From Bacteroidota bacterium (lineage in GTDB: Bacteria; Bacteroidota; Bacteroidia; 2-12-FULL-35-15): a DNA stretch of 64,000 nt. The stretch is taken from positions 62,001 through 126,000 of the forward strand of contig JAFLBF010000005.1 of the NCBI GenBank assembly GCA_017303895.1, in the 5' to 3' direction. Positions 7,529 through 16,454 of this stretch are shown in pieces (within the stretch, counting starts at the first letter, position 1; each line of letters starts with the position of its first letter). A program made the translations under genes and the position numbers. The notes below the pieces were generated by a model. The model worked only from the letters and a program-made list of their open reading frames with translations, had not been told where the DNA came from and ran no database searches.

Positions 7529-9376
7529 ATGGCAAAAGAAGTAAAATATACAGAAGACAGTATCCGGACGCTGGAATGGAATGAGCATATCCGTTTACGT
7601 CCGGGAATGTACATCGGTAAATTAGGCGATGGTTCATCACCCGATGATGGTATCTACATTCTATTAAAAGAAGTGTTGGATAACTGTATCGATGAGTTTG
7701 TGATGGGAAATGGGAAGACCATTGAAGTGACGATCAAAGATAAAACAGTGCGCGTGCGCGATTATGGTCGTGGTATTCCATTAGGAAAAGTAGTGGATGT
7801 TGTTTCTAAGATCAATACCGGTGCTAAGTACGACTCCGAAGCATTTAAGAAATCAGTTGGTTTAAATGGTGTGGGTACTAAGGCGGTGAATGCTTTGTCC
7901 AGCTATTTTAGTGTACAAGCATTCCGTGAGGGTAAAACGAAATCGGCTGAATTTAATATCGGTAATTTAACGAAAGAATCGAAGATAGTTGATTCGGATG
8001 CCCGTCAAGGAACACTAGTATCATTCATTCCGGATGAAAAAGTTTTTGGAAACTACCATTTCATTAATGAGTATGTAGAAAAGATGTTGTGGAACTACGC
8101 TTATCTGAATACAGGATTAAGCATTGTTTATAACGGACAAAAATTTCAGTCAGAGAATGGATTGCTCGATTTGTTGACACAAAACATCAGCGGACCTATT
8201 TTATATCCGACTATTCATTTGAAAGGCTATGATATTGAAGTGGCGATGACACACAGTAATCAGCAATATGGCGAAGAGTATTATTCTTTTGTGAACGGTC
8301 AGCATACTACACAAGGTGGAACGCATCAAGGTGCATTTCGTGAAGCTGTTGTAAAAACGATCCGTGATTTCTTTAAGAAGGATTTTGAAGCAGTGGATGT
8401 GCGTACATCTATTATTGCTGCCGTAAGTATAAAAGTGCAGGAGCCGGTTTTTGAATCGCAAACCAAAACCAAATTAGGTTCACAGGAAGTTGGACCAAAA
8501 GGACCATCAGTGAAAGCTTTTATTGGTGATTTCTTAAAGACAGAGTTAGATAATTTCCTGCATAAAAATCCGGAAACAGCACAAGCGATCCTTCAGAAGA
8601 TTCAGCAGAGTGAGCGTGAACGTAAAGATCTGCAAGGGATTCAGAAGTTGGCACGCGACCGTGCTAAAAAAGCAAGTTTGCATAATAAAAAATTACGTGA
8701 TTGCAGAACGCATTTAACATCCAATGATGAACGAAAATTAGAAACAACTTTGTTTATCTGTGAGGGTGATTCAGCGAGCGGTTCCATTACCAAAACCCGT
8801 GATGTGAATACACAAGCTGTATTTAGCTTAAAAGGAAAACCGCTGAATGCATTTGGATTAACAAAAAAGATCGTGTATGAAAATGAAGAGTTTAACCTTT
8901 TACAATCAGCATTGAATATTGAAGATGGAATTGAAAATTTACGTTATAACAATATTGTGATCGCTACCGATGCCGATGTGGATGGTATGCATATCCGTTT
9001 GTTATTAATGACGTTTTTCTTGCAATTCTTTCCAGATCTGGTGAAGAATGGTCATGTGTACATTCTTCAAACACCATTGTTCCGTGTTCGTAATAAAAAA
9101 GAAACGATCTATTGTTATAGCGAAGAAGAAAGAAGAGCTGCTATTGCTAAATTAGGAGCTAAGCCGGAGATCACTCGATTCAAGGGGTTGGGTGAGATCT
9201 CTCCTGATGAATTTAAATTATTCATCGGGAAAGATATGCGTAAAGATCCGGTGATCATTGGTAAGGATAAGAATATCGTGGAGTTGTTGAGTTATTACAT
9301 GGGTAAGAATACACAAGAGCGTCAGGATTTTATTATCGAGAACCTGGTGGTAGAGAAAGATCTGGTAGAGGAATAA
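7529..9376 (+). CDS. parE: DNA topoisomerase IV subunit B (ParE/GyrB family)
   Basis: 615 residues with a GHKL ATPase domain (about 30-220; DNCIDEF and the [13 protein letters not shown]-like ATP lid reading [13 protein letters not shown]), a transducer domain, and a TOPRIM domain (CEGDSASGS, then [10 protein letters not shown] binding Mg2+). Pairing with parC downstream identifies it as the ATPase/TOPRIM subunit of topoisomerase IV, which decatenates daughter chromosomes, rather than gyrase B. A 171-codon membrane protein gene separates it from parC. Confidence 0.93.
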   Translation: MAKEVKYTEDSIRTLEWNEHIRLRPGMYIGKLGDGSSPDDGIYILLKEVLDNCIDEFVMGNGKTIEVTIKDKTVRVRDYGRGIPLGKVVDVVSKINTGAKYDSEAFKKSVGLNGVGTKAVNALSSYFSVQAFREGKTKSAEFNIGNLTKESKIVDSDARQGTLVSFIPDEKVFGNYHFINEYVEKMLWNYAYLNTGLSIVYNGQKFQSENGLLDLLTQNISGPILYPTIHLKGYDIEVAMTHSNQQYGEEYYSFVNGQHTTQGGTHQGAFREAVVKTIRDFFKKDFEAVDVRTSIIAAVSIKVQEPVFESQTKTKLGSQEVGPKGPSVKAFIGDFLKTELDNFLHKNPETAQAILQKIQQSERERKDLQGIQKLARDRAKKASLHNKKLRDCRTHLTSNDERKLETTLFICEGDSASGSITKTRDVNTQAVFSLKGKPLNAFGLTKKIVYENEEFNLLQSALNIEDGIENLRYNNIVIATDADVDGMHIRLLLMTFFLQFFPDLVKNGHVYILQTPLFRVRNKKETIYCYSEEERRAAIAKLGAKPEITRFKGLGEISPDEFKLFIGKDMRKDPVIIGKDKNIVELLSYYMGKNTQERQDFIIENLVVEKDLVEE

Positions 9377-9395
9377 GCGATATGTTAATGTCTGT

Positions 9396-9911
9396 ATGCA
9401 AATAACACCAAATAATATAAGGAGATATGAGGTCAATCAACATTCAGAAAGTTGTATGATTTCTATTAGATATAAAAAAAGAGTATATGCTATAATTGGT
9501 TTTCCTATAATTTGGATTGGGGTTTTTGTTGTTACAGATTTCGATCTGATATGGTTTTTGATGGGACTGCCTTTTTTGTATTTGTTAGTCCAGAATGTAT
9601 TTGGTAAAGAAATTATTGAACTTAAAAAGACAGAAATAAGACACATTAGAAAAGTTTTTGATTTTACTGAAAAATCAAAAACATATTTTTTGAAAGATGT
9701 AAAAAATATTAGAGTAAGTGAAGGCTTGTATATCGATGAAGATGAGAGGTCTGAAATAATTATTAGAAACTACCAGAAGGGAAGAATCGCATTTGATTAT
9801 GGAGTTCAAACATTCAGAATAGGAAGTGGACTTACTGAAGTAGAAGGGAATGAAATTGTTGAAATAATAAAAAAATACTACGATACAAAATTTGGCGCCT
9901 TTGCGTCTTAG
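9396..9911 (+). CDS. Small membrane protein of unknown function between parE and parC
   Basis: Up to 171 residues. Two hydrophobic segments (about 31-46 and 51-69) form a hairpin near the N-terminus, followed by a roughly 100-residue beta-rich soluble domain reminiscent of bacterial PH-like (YcxB-type) domains, though I cannot assign a family. The start is uncertain: the ATG at 9396 or an internal ATG at 9456 (MISIRYKKR) are both possible. The last codons (FGAFAS) fall within a sequence resembling a dispersed intergenic repeat, so the C-terminus may have been altered by it. It is only 12 bp from parC. Confidence 0.6.
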   Translation: MQITPNNIRRYEVNQHSESCMISIRYKKRVYAIIGFPIIWIGVFVVTDFDLIWFLMGLPFLYLLVQNVFGKEIIELKKTEIRHIRKVFDFTEKSKTYFLKDVKNIRVSEGLYIDEDERSEIIIRNYQKGRIAFDYGVQTFRIGSGLTEVEGNEIVEIIKKYYDTKFGAFAS

Positions 9912-9922
9912 CGGTAAAAAGA
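9890..9922. repeat. Dispersed-repeat-like sequence (GCGCCTTTGCGTCTT type) upstream of parC
   Basis: TTGGCGCCTTTGCGTCTTAG followed by CGGTAAAA has the form of a CCTTTGCGTCTTTGCGG-like motif that I recall as common in Bacteroidota intergenic regions. Here it spans the last six codons of the preceding gene and the gap before parC. Recurrence elsewhere in the genome cannot be tested from this window. Confidence 0.4.
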
Positions 9923-9923
9923 T

Positions 9924-12635
9924 ATGAGCAACGAAGAAAATATCAATGATGAATTAAATGGTGGCGAGGAATTGCATAACATAACCCATGTTTCGGGTAT
10001 GTACCAAAACTGGTTTTTGGATTATGCATCCTATGTTATTTTAGAGCGCGCTGTTCCTTATGTAGAAGATGGCTTGAAGCCTGTTCAGCGTAGAATTCTG
10101 CATGCCATGGAAGAGTTAGATGACGGTCGTTATAATAAAGTAGCGAACATCATCGGTCATACCATGAAATATCATCCTCACGGTGATGCTAGTATTGGTG
10201 ATGCCTTGGTACAATTGGGACAAAAAGATCTCTTGATCGATACACAAGGTAACTGGGGAAATATTCTAACTGGAGATAGAGCAGCTGCACCACGTTATAT
10301 CGAAGCACGATTATCAAAATTTGCCTTGGATGTTGTTTTTAATCCGAAAACAACAACTTGGTTGGCAAGTTATGATGGAAGGAATAAAGAGCCGGAAACA
10401 CTTCCTGTTAAGTTTCCTTTGTTATTAGCACAAGGCGTAGAAGGTATTGCTGTTGGTTTGGCTTGTAAGATGTTGCCTCATAATTTTAATGAGTTGATCG
10501 ATGCATCGATAGCTGTTTTAAGAGGAAAACGTACGGATATTCTTCCTGATTTTCCTACAGCTGGTATGGCCGACTTTAGTAATTACAATAATGGATTAAG
10601 AGGAGGAAAGGTTCGTGTTCGCGCGAAGATAGCTCAACTAGATAAGAAAACATTAGTTATTACAGAGATCCCTTTTGGTACTACAACAGGTTCTTTGATC
10701 GATACCATTATTGCTGCGAATGACAAAGGAAAGATCAAGATCAAGAAAGTAGAAGATAACACCGCTGAGAATGTAGAGATCGTGATCCATCTAGTTCCGG
10801 GTATCTCTCCTGATAAAACAATTGATGCTTTATATGCCTTCACTGACTGTGAAGTTTCAATATCTCCAAATGCTTGTATCATTGAAGATGATAAGCCAAA
10901 ATTTATCGGTGTAAATGAGATCCTGAAGATCTCAACACATCAAACTTTGGAATTGCTTCGAAGAGAGTTGGAGATCGAAAAAGGAGAATTACAGGAGTCG
11001 TATTTGTTTGCTTCCCTTGAAAAGATCTTTATCAAAGATGAGATGTATATCGACTTTAAGAATTATTCCGATAAAGAAACCTTATTCGGGTATTTAGATG
11101 GACGATTTGCGAAGTACAAAAAACAATTTATCCGTGCGATCACGAATGATGATTATGAAAAACTAACTCAAATCCCGATGATCCGTATTACCCGCTTCGA
11201 CTCAAAGAAAGCGGATGAGAAGATGAAAGCATTGGAAGCACGAATTAATGAGATCGACCATCATTTGGCTAACTTGATCGACTATGCAGTAGAGTATTTC
11301 AAAAATTTAAAGAAGAAATACGGTGCAGGTCGTGAGCGTAAAACGGAGATCAAATCATTTGAAAATATTGTTGCTACCAGTGTGGTGGTTGCCAACGAAA
11401 AATTATATGTAAACCGTGAAGAAGGTTTTGCAGGATATGGCTTGAAGAAAGATGAGTTTGTGGCAGAATGTTCGGACATTGATGATATCATCGTGTTCCT
11501 GAAAGATGGAACAATGAAAGTATCCAAGGTTGCCGACAAAGCATTTGTTGGGAAAGACATGATCCATATTGCTGTATTCAAGAAAAATGATGAGCGTACT
11601 GTATACAACATGGTCTATCGTGATGGTAAATCAGGAGCAGTATTCATGAAGCGATTCCCGGTAACCGGTGTTACCCGCGATAAAGTGTATGATCTTACAA
11701 AAGGCACCAAAGGTTCAGAAGTGCTTTACTTCACAGCTAATCCAAATGGTGAAGCAGAGATTGTTGAAGTGCAGTTAAAACCGATGCCTGGCTTGCGTAA
11801 AGTGCAATGGGATCTGAATTTTGCTGAATTGGCAGTAAAAGGAAGAAATTCCATGGGTAACGTTGTAACAAAATATGCGGTTCGTAAGATCGTATTGAAA
11901 GAAAAAGGAGTTTCCACTCTTGGCGCAATCGATATTTATTTTGATGATACTGTACAGCGTTTAAATTCGGATAAACGAGGAACATTCCTTGGCAGCTTTG
12001 GCCCTACCGACAGGATCCTTACTATTACACAAAGCGGTCATTATAAGCTGACAGGATTCGATCTCTCAACGCATTTTGATGAGGATATGATCTTGATCGA
12101 GAAATTCAATCAGAATAAAGCAGTATCTGCTATTTACCTGGATGGAGAGAGTAAAACTTACTTTGTGAAACGTTTTATGATCGAGCCAACGGACAAAAAA
12201 GTGTTATTTATTACTGAAGCGCCCGGTTCCCGAATCGAGATCGTTACAACGGAAGCAACACCTGTGGTTGACGTGAAATTTAGCAAAGTAAAAGATAAAG
12301 AAGTGCCTGATGAACGTATTGATCTGACTCAATTTATCGAGATCAAGGGATTAAAGGCAAAAGGGAACAAATTATCTTACGCAAAAGTAAAAGAAATTAA
12401 TCTATTGCCTCCTGTAGAAGTGCCAATTGAGGAAGATGTGCTGGATGAGTTTGAAGAGAGTGGTATGTCGCCTTTAGAAGCAATTAAAAGAGCGCAGGAA
12501 CCTAAGAAAGAAAAGCCGATCATTTCTATCGACCAGCAGTTGAACGCTGAACTGAAACTTCCTTCGGAAGAGAAGAAGAAAAAGAAAAAAGGGAAAGATG
12601 ATGGAGGCGATCTCACGATCAATTTCGATTTTTAG
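9924..12635 (+). CDS. parC: DNA topoisomerase IV subunit A (ParC/GyrA family)
   Basis: 903 residues. The breakage-reunion domain contains the catalytic pair R124-Y125 (APRYIEARLS), and the quinolone-determining region reads HPHGDASIGDAL (84-95). The C-terminal beta-pinwheel follows (about 500-790), and the protein ends in a Lys-rich tail (SEEKKKKKKGKDDGG). It forms topoisomerase IV with ParE. Its position 3' of parE supports parC rather than gyrA. A strong terminator follows at once. Confidence 0.93.
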   Translation: MSNEENINDELNGGEELHNITHVSGMYQNWFLDYASYVILERAVPYVEDGLKPVQRRILHAMEELDDGRYNKVANIIGHTMKYHPHGDASIGDALVQLGQKDLLIDTQGNWGNILTGDRAAAPRYIEARLSKFALDVVFNPKTTTWLASYDGRNKEPETLPVKFPLLLAQGVEGIAVGLACKMLPHNFNELIDASIAVLRGKRTDILPDFPTAGMADFSNYNNGLRGGKVRVRAKIAQLDKKTLVITEIPFGTTTGSLIDTIIAANDKGKIKIKKVEDNTAENVEIVIHLVPGISPDKTIDALYAFTDCEVSISPNACIIEDDKPKFIGVNEILKISTHQTLELLRRELEIEKGELQESYLFASLEKIFIKDEMYIDFKNYSDKETLFGYLDGRFAKYKKQFIRAITNDDYEKLTQIPMIRITRFDSKKADEKMKALEARINEIDHHLANLIDYAVEYFKNLKKKYGAGRERKTEIKSFENIVATSVVVANEKLYVNREEGFAGYGLKKDEFVAECSDIDDIIVFLKDGTMKVSKVADKAFVGKDMIHIAVFKKNDERTVYNMVYRDGKSGAVFMKRFPVTGVTRDKVYDLTKGTKGSEVLYFTANPNGEAEIVEVQLKPMPGLRKVQWDLNFAELAVKGRNSMGNVVTKYAVRKIVLKEKGVSTLGAIDIYFDDTVQRLNSDKRGTFLGSFGPTDRILTITQSGHYKLTGFDLSTHFDEDMILIEKFNQNKAVSAIYLDGESKTYFVKRFMIEPTDKKVLFITEAPGSRIEIVTTEATPVVDVKFSKVKDKEVPDERIDLTQFIEIKGLKAKGNKLSYAKVKEINLLPPVEVPIEEDVLDEFEESGMSPLEAIKRAQEPKKEKPIISIDQQLNAELKLPSEEKKKKKKGKDDGGDLTINFDF

Positions 12636-12649
12636 ATAAAAATTAAAAA

Positions 12650-12676
12650 GTCCTGAACATTGTTCAGGACTTTTTT
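12650..12676 (+). terminator. Intrinsic terminator after parC
   Basis: GTCCTGAACA (12650-12659) pairs with TGTTCAGGAC (12661-12670) around a single T, followed by six T residues. It marks the end of the parE-parC operon and lies about 95 bp before the first GC-rich element of the CRISPR region. Confidence 0.9.
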
Positions 12677-12770
12677 GTTCTTGGAGTCAAATATATGTCT
12701 TTGAAAATGTTCCACTTTGAAAGTTGCTGGAAAGGTAATTTTTATCAAAACTGAATGATTGTTCTAAAAA

Positions 12771-12800
12771 TGTCCCCCTTTGGAGGGGGCAGGGGGAGGT
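12771..12800 (-). repeat. GC-rich element, copy A (outer left inverted copy)
   Basis: On + it reads TGTCCCCCTTTGGAGGGGG followed by CAGGGGGAGGT. The core CCCCCTTTGGAGGGGG is itself a near palindrome. It is the inverse of copy F at 20172-20201, so the pair brackets the CRISPR array, the cas genes and the tracrRNA. Such a run of G and C is striking in this AT-rich sequence. Confidence 0.85.
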
Positions 12801-12838
12801 GATTTATTTTGCTTGTATATTAGTATTCGTTAACGTTG

Positions 12839-12885
12839 TTTCTTTTTTGCTTTCAAAATGTATCTTTGATCTATTGATAAACACT
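12839..12885 (+). repeat. Degenerate first CRISPR repeat
   Basis: The first ten positions read TTTCTTTTTT instead of GTTGTGATTT; the remaining 37 nt match the consensus. The lost part includes the -33-like TTG and half of the tracrRNA-pairing handle, while the -7 box TATCTTTG is kept. Terminal decay usually marks the oldest end of an array. Confidence 0.85.
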
Positions 12886-12915
12886 GTAACCTCTCTCATT
12901 ACTTCTACCGTTCTG

Positions 12916-12944
12916 TTGTGATTTGCTTTCAAAATGTATCTTTG
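12916..12944 (+). promoter_or_regulatory. Repeat-embedded promoter (example: repeat 2)
   Basis: Within the repeat, TTG (repeat positions 2-4) is followed after 18 nt by TATCTTTG (23-30), matching the Bacteroidota consensus TTTG-N19-21-TAnnTTTG closely. Transcription would start around repeat position 35, about 12 nt before the spacer. All intact repeats carry the same sequence, so each spacer may have its own promoter, as shown experimentally for Neisseria type II-C arrays. Activity here is inferred. Confidence 0.6.
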
Positions 12945-14336
12945 ATCTATTGATAAACACTAGTGTGTCCTGCGTTAGCGGCTTACCTTCAGTTGTGATT
13001 TGCTTTCAAAATGTATCTTTGATCTATTGATAAACACTAAAGAAACATGAAAATTGAAAGAATCCTTGGTTGTGATTTGCTTTCAAAATGTATCTTTGAT
13101 CTATTGATAAACACTTGAGCAGTCTTCTTTAATCCTCTTGCTTTAGTTGTGATTTGCTTTCAAAATGTATCTTTGATCTATTGATAAACACTTTCACCGC
13201 TATTCCCGTAGTTCATATCTACGTTGTGATTTGCTTTCAAAATGTATCTTTGATCTATTGATAAACACTTGCTTATTCTAAAGTAATTGTATCTAGAACG
13301 TTGTGATTTGCTTTCAAAATGTATCTTTGATCTATTGATAAACACTTAAAATGTTTGTATTGATCGATCCAGGACAGTTGTGATTTGCTTTCAAAATGTA
13401 TCTTTGATCTATTGATAAACACTCATAGTGAAATCGATGTAAGTAATCCACAGTTGTGATTTGCTTTCAAAATGTATCTTTGATCTATTGATAAACACTT
13501 GATCAGTTGGATGGTGCATCACTAACCTTGTTGTGATTTGCTTTCAAAATGTATCTTTGATCTATTGATAAACACTGGCCGGTAACAATAAACAATTGGC
13601 ACGTTGTTGTGATTTGCTTTCAAAATGTATCTTTGATCTATTGATAAACACTAGCCCAAATCAAAACATAGTTGATACTTTGTTGTGATTTGCTTTCAAA
13701 ATGTATCTTTGATCTATTGATAAACACTAAGGCTTTACCAGAAAAGAAAATAGTTATTGTTGTGATTTGCTTTCAAAATGTATCTTTGATCTATTGATAA
13801 ACACTTAGGAAATTCATTTATAGTAAGCTAATGGCGTTGTGATTTGCTTTCAAAATGTATCTTTGATCTATTGATAAACACTTAACTGCATGGGAAAACG
13901 CTAAAAAGATTAGTTGTGATTTGCTTTCAAAATGTATCTTTGATCTATTGATAAACACTAACCGTTCGCTTCTTCCATGGTTCGCTTTAGTTGTGATTTG
14001 CTTTCAAAATGTATCTTTGATCTATTGATAAACACTGGAAACAACATTGGAGCTGGATAACATGGGGTTGTGATTTGCTTTCAAAATGTATCTTTGATCT
14101 ATTGATAAACACTCCTGAGTGTCGCAGTAATCAGTTTGGTTGCGTTGTGATTTGCTTTCAAAATGTATCTTTGATCTATTGATAAACACTCGTTTCGAGA
14201 TCTTGATGATGACTAAATTGGTTGTGATTTGCTTTCAAAATGTATCTTTGATCTATTGATAAACACTATATCAATTAACAAGAATTTGTATCACACAGTT
14301 GTGATTTGCTTTCAAAATGTATCTTTGATCTATTGA

Positions 14337-14389
14337 TAAACACTATACTGTTCTAAAATCATTGATTTTGAAGTGTTTAAATAGTGTTT
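14337..14389. promoter_or_regulatory. Nested inverted repeat at the cas2-side end of the array (candidate leader anchor)
   Basis: The end of the last repeat, TAAACACT (14337-14344), can pair with AGTGTTTA (14372-14379). Inside that, AAAATC (14355-14360) pairs with GATTTT (14364-14369). A further AGTGTTT lies at 14383-14389. This AT-rich flank is the candidate leader if new spacers enter at the cas-proximal end. It could also fold in the RNA read from the last repeat's promoter. Confidence 0.5.
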
Positions 14390-14423
14390 TGAGATTAAAA
14401 AAATGTGTGCTTTATCAATTATA

Positions 14424-14449
14424 AATCCGGCTTTTTGCCGGATTTTTTT
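14424..14449 (+). terminator. Intrinsic terminator at the 3' end of the array
   Basis: AATCCGGC (14424-14431), loop TTTTT, GCCGGATT (14437-14444), then T residues to 14449. It ends transcription coming out of the array in crRNA sense, one base before the cas2 stop codon, so array and cas transcripts converge here. Confidence 0.9.
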
Positions 14450-14450
14450 A

Positions 14451-14885
<435 letters not shown>

Positions 14886-14894
<9 letters not shown>

Positions 14895-14914
14895 CTGGAG
14901 GGGGTAGGGGGAGG
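14886..14914 (-). repeat. GC-rich element, copy B (inside the DUF559 3' end)
   Basis: On + it reads TGTCCCCCTCTGGAGGGGG followed by TAGGGGGAGG. It is inverted relative to copy C at 15311-15340, matching it at all but one position over about 30 bp, with the DUF559 gene between them. It is translated in frame as the Pro-rich C-terminus of that gene. Confidence 0.9.
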
Positions 14915-15310
14915 ACTCATTTTTTCAAGCCCTTCAATTTTCTCCTCAATTTTCTTTTTTACAATTTCGATGCTTTTAAGAACTTCTTCATCCTTAAAAC
15001 GGATAACTGTAAAACCTGCATCTTCCAAGTTTTTCTGCCTGATAGCATCGTTTTTGATCACATTTTCAAATGTGTGAGTCATTCCATCTACTTCAATTAT
15101 GAGCATCAACTCTTTGCACATAAAATCGGCTATATAATTTAGTACGGGACGCTGTCTGTTAAATGTGTAACCTCTCATTGCTTTTGACTTTAGTGCATAT
15201 TTCCACAGGCAAGCTTCTGCTTTGGTCATGTTAAAGCGTAATTTGTGGGCATTTGGTTGGAGTTTGATGTTATATGCTAAATGGTTTTGTTTGTTTGCTG
15301 TGGTCATTTT

Positions 15311-15520
15311 TCCTCCCCCTGCCCCCTCCAGAGGGGGACAAGCTCAGTAATTGAGTTTATAATTTGGTTAGTTTGTTTTGTGTTTTCTCATCCCTACATC
15401 TTCCAGAGGGGGCCAAACTCTGTAATTGAGTTTATTTTGGTTAATTTGTTTCTTGTTTTTGTTTTTGTTTTTTCTCATCACTAGATCTTCCAGCGTGGGA
15501 CAAGCTTCGTAATTAAAATT
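15311..15520 (+). repeat. Tandem decayed GC-rich elements, copies C, D and E
   Basis: Three units in a row. C (15311-15390) has the intact core CCTCCCCCTGCCCCCTCC then AGAGGGGGACA and a tail GTAATTGAGTTTAT. D (15391-15477) has core TTCCAGAGGGGG and the same tail. E (15478-15520) has TTCCAGCGTGGGACAAGC and a decayed tail that includes the cas1 stop codon. The period is about 80-87 bp with T-rich spacers ending TTTTCTCA. The graded decay suggests serial duplication. Confidence 0.85.
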
Positions 15521-16454
15521 CGGGATATAGTAATTTACGTTGCTCACCTGTAAAACATCTGACTAAACTTACTGCTGTCCGTTGTGTGGCGTTCATTAAT
15601 GGACTTTTTTCATCATCAATGATCACATCCATTGCAGGAATTTTTAGTAAAACGGTTTTTATTTCTTTTGAAATATCTTCTTGAGGTTCATGTTCATGTA
15701 AAATATTGCACACCACCTTATCTACTAATGGTCGATAGGGTTCCATCAGGTCATCAGCCAGGCAATAGGCATTGTATCTATTTTTATGAAAAATTCCCAA
15801 AGTAGGTAATAGTCCTGCTGAAACAATACTTCTTGCCATTGTTGCCCTTAGTAGAGAGTATCCATAATTCAGATAATTGTTCGGGGGTAATCCTTCCCTT
15901 TCTCGTCTGAATTCATTTTGATTGTGAAGTAGGGCTGGAGATAGTGCTTTCCAATAATACGCTGCAGCAATTCCTTCTGCATTTTCAGAGTCACCGCTTT
16001 TTACATTTTTATGTAATGGTATTAAAAAATCATGTTTAATACCCCGGGATTGCAGATGTGCCTTTTGATTTTTAATTTTTTGCTCTATGGTTTGAGCCCA
16101 TAATTGTTTTTTTAGTGGTTCGCTGGCGCTTATTTGCTCTCTGAATCGCTCACTTTGTATCGTGTTTCCACTTAAAGGCATCATTAAACCACTTGGATGA
16201 TGTGTACTATTACAAGTAATTAGTACCACATTGTTATCCAACAAAGCTTCCATTAGAGCTTGTGTAATGGTGATTTGCTTATGGTCGAGTACTACAATGC
16301 CGATATCTTCAATAGGAATTGTGGCAATAGCCTCCTTTTTGAAACTTTCGGGTAAGGATTCATTTTTTTCTACTTCAGGCAAACGAACCATTAATTGAGC
16401 ATTACTCAAATTTAAGTAGGCAGGATTGCCGAAGTAGAGAGTGCGTTTGATCAT
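15513..16454 (-). CDS. cas1: CRISPR-associated integrase Cas1 (type II)
   Basis: 313 residues, typical of type II Cas1. The catalytic metal ligands are E160 (SENAEGIAAAYYW), H223 (LGIFHKNRYNAY) and E238 (ADDLMEPYRP). It integrates new spacers together with Cas2. The start overlaps the cas9 stop by 4 bp (ATGA), so it is translationally coupled to cas9. The gene's 3' end runs into decayed GC-rich unit E. It is separated from cas2 by the DUF559 gene and about 270 bp of repeat-rich DNA. Confidence 0.97.
   Translation of the reverse strand: MIKRTLYFGNPAYLNLSNAQLMVRLPEVEKNESLPESFKKEAIATIPIEDIGIVVLDHKQITITQALMEALLDNNVVLITCNSTHHPSGLMMPLSGNTIQSERFREQISASEPLKKQLWAQTIEQKIKNQKAHLQSRGIKHDFLIPLHKNVKSGDSENAEGIAAAYYWKALSPALLHNQNEFRREREGLPPNNYLNYGYSLLRATMARSIVSAGLLPTLGIFHKNRYNAYCLADDLMEPYRPLVDKVVCNILHEHEPQEDISKEIKTVLLKIPAMDVIIDDEKSPLMNATQRTAVSLVRCFTGEQRKLLYPEF

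Larger units (their letters stand above)
12839..14344 (+). CRISPR. Type II-C CRISPR array, 20 repeats and 19 spacers
   Basis: Repeats of 47 bp begin GTTGTGATTTGCTTTC and end GATAAACACT. Spacers are 29 bp (4) or 30 bp (15), and the lengths sum exactly to 1506 bp. Repeats start at 12839, 12915, 12992, 13069, 13146, 13223, 13300, 13377, 13453, 13530, 13606, 13682, 13759, 13836, 13913, 13990, 14067, 14144, 14221 and 14298. Copies 2-20 look identical; copy 1 has a decayed 5' end. The 5' 22 nt of the repeat pair with the tracrRNA anti-repeat at 20087-20108, which fixes crRNA sense as +. Every repeat contains TTG-N18-TATCTTTG, a Bacteroidota-type promoter. No spacer was seen to match elsewhere in this window. 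Confidence 0.99.

Noticed and set aside
12690-12740. Possible decayed CRISPR repeat upstream of the array (CTTTGAAAATGTT resembling CTTTCAAAATGTA)
   Set aside because: Only about 11 positions match in AT-rich DNA and no spacer-length phasing to repeat 1 is seen.
12839-14344. Self-targeting spacers
   Set aside because: No spacer was seen by eye to match other parts of the window; the rest of the genome cannot be examined.
15281-15484. 67-codon open frame on + between DUF559 and cas1
   Set aside because: It reads through tandem repeat units C and D, giving a repeated QRG...SVIEFI pattern; it reflects the repeat, not a gene.
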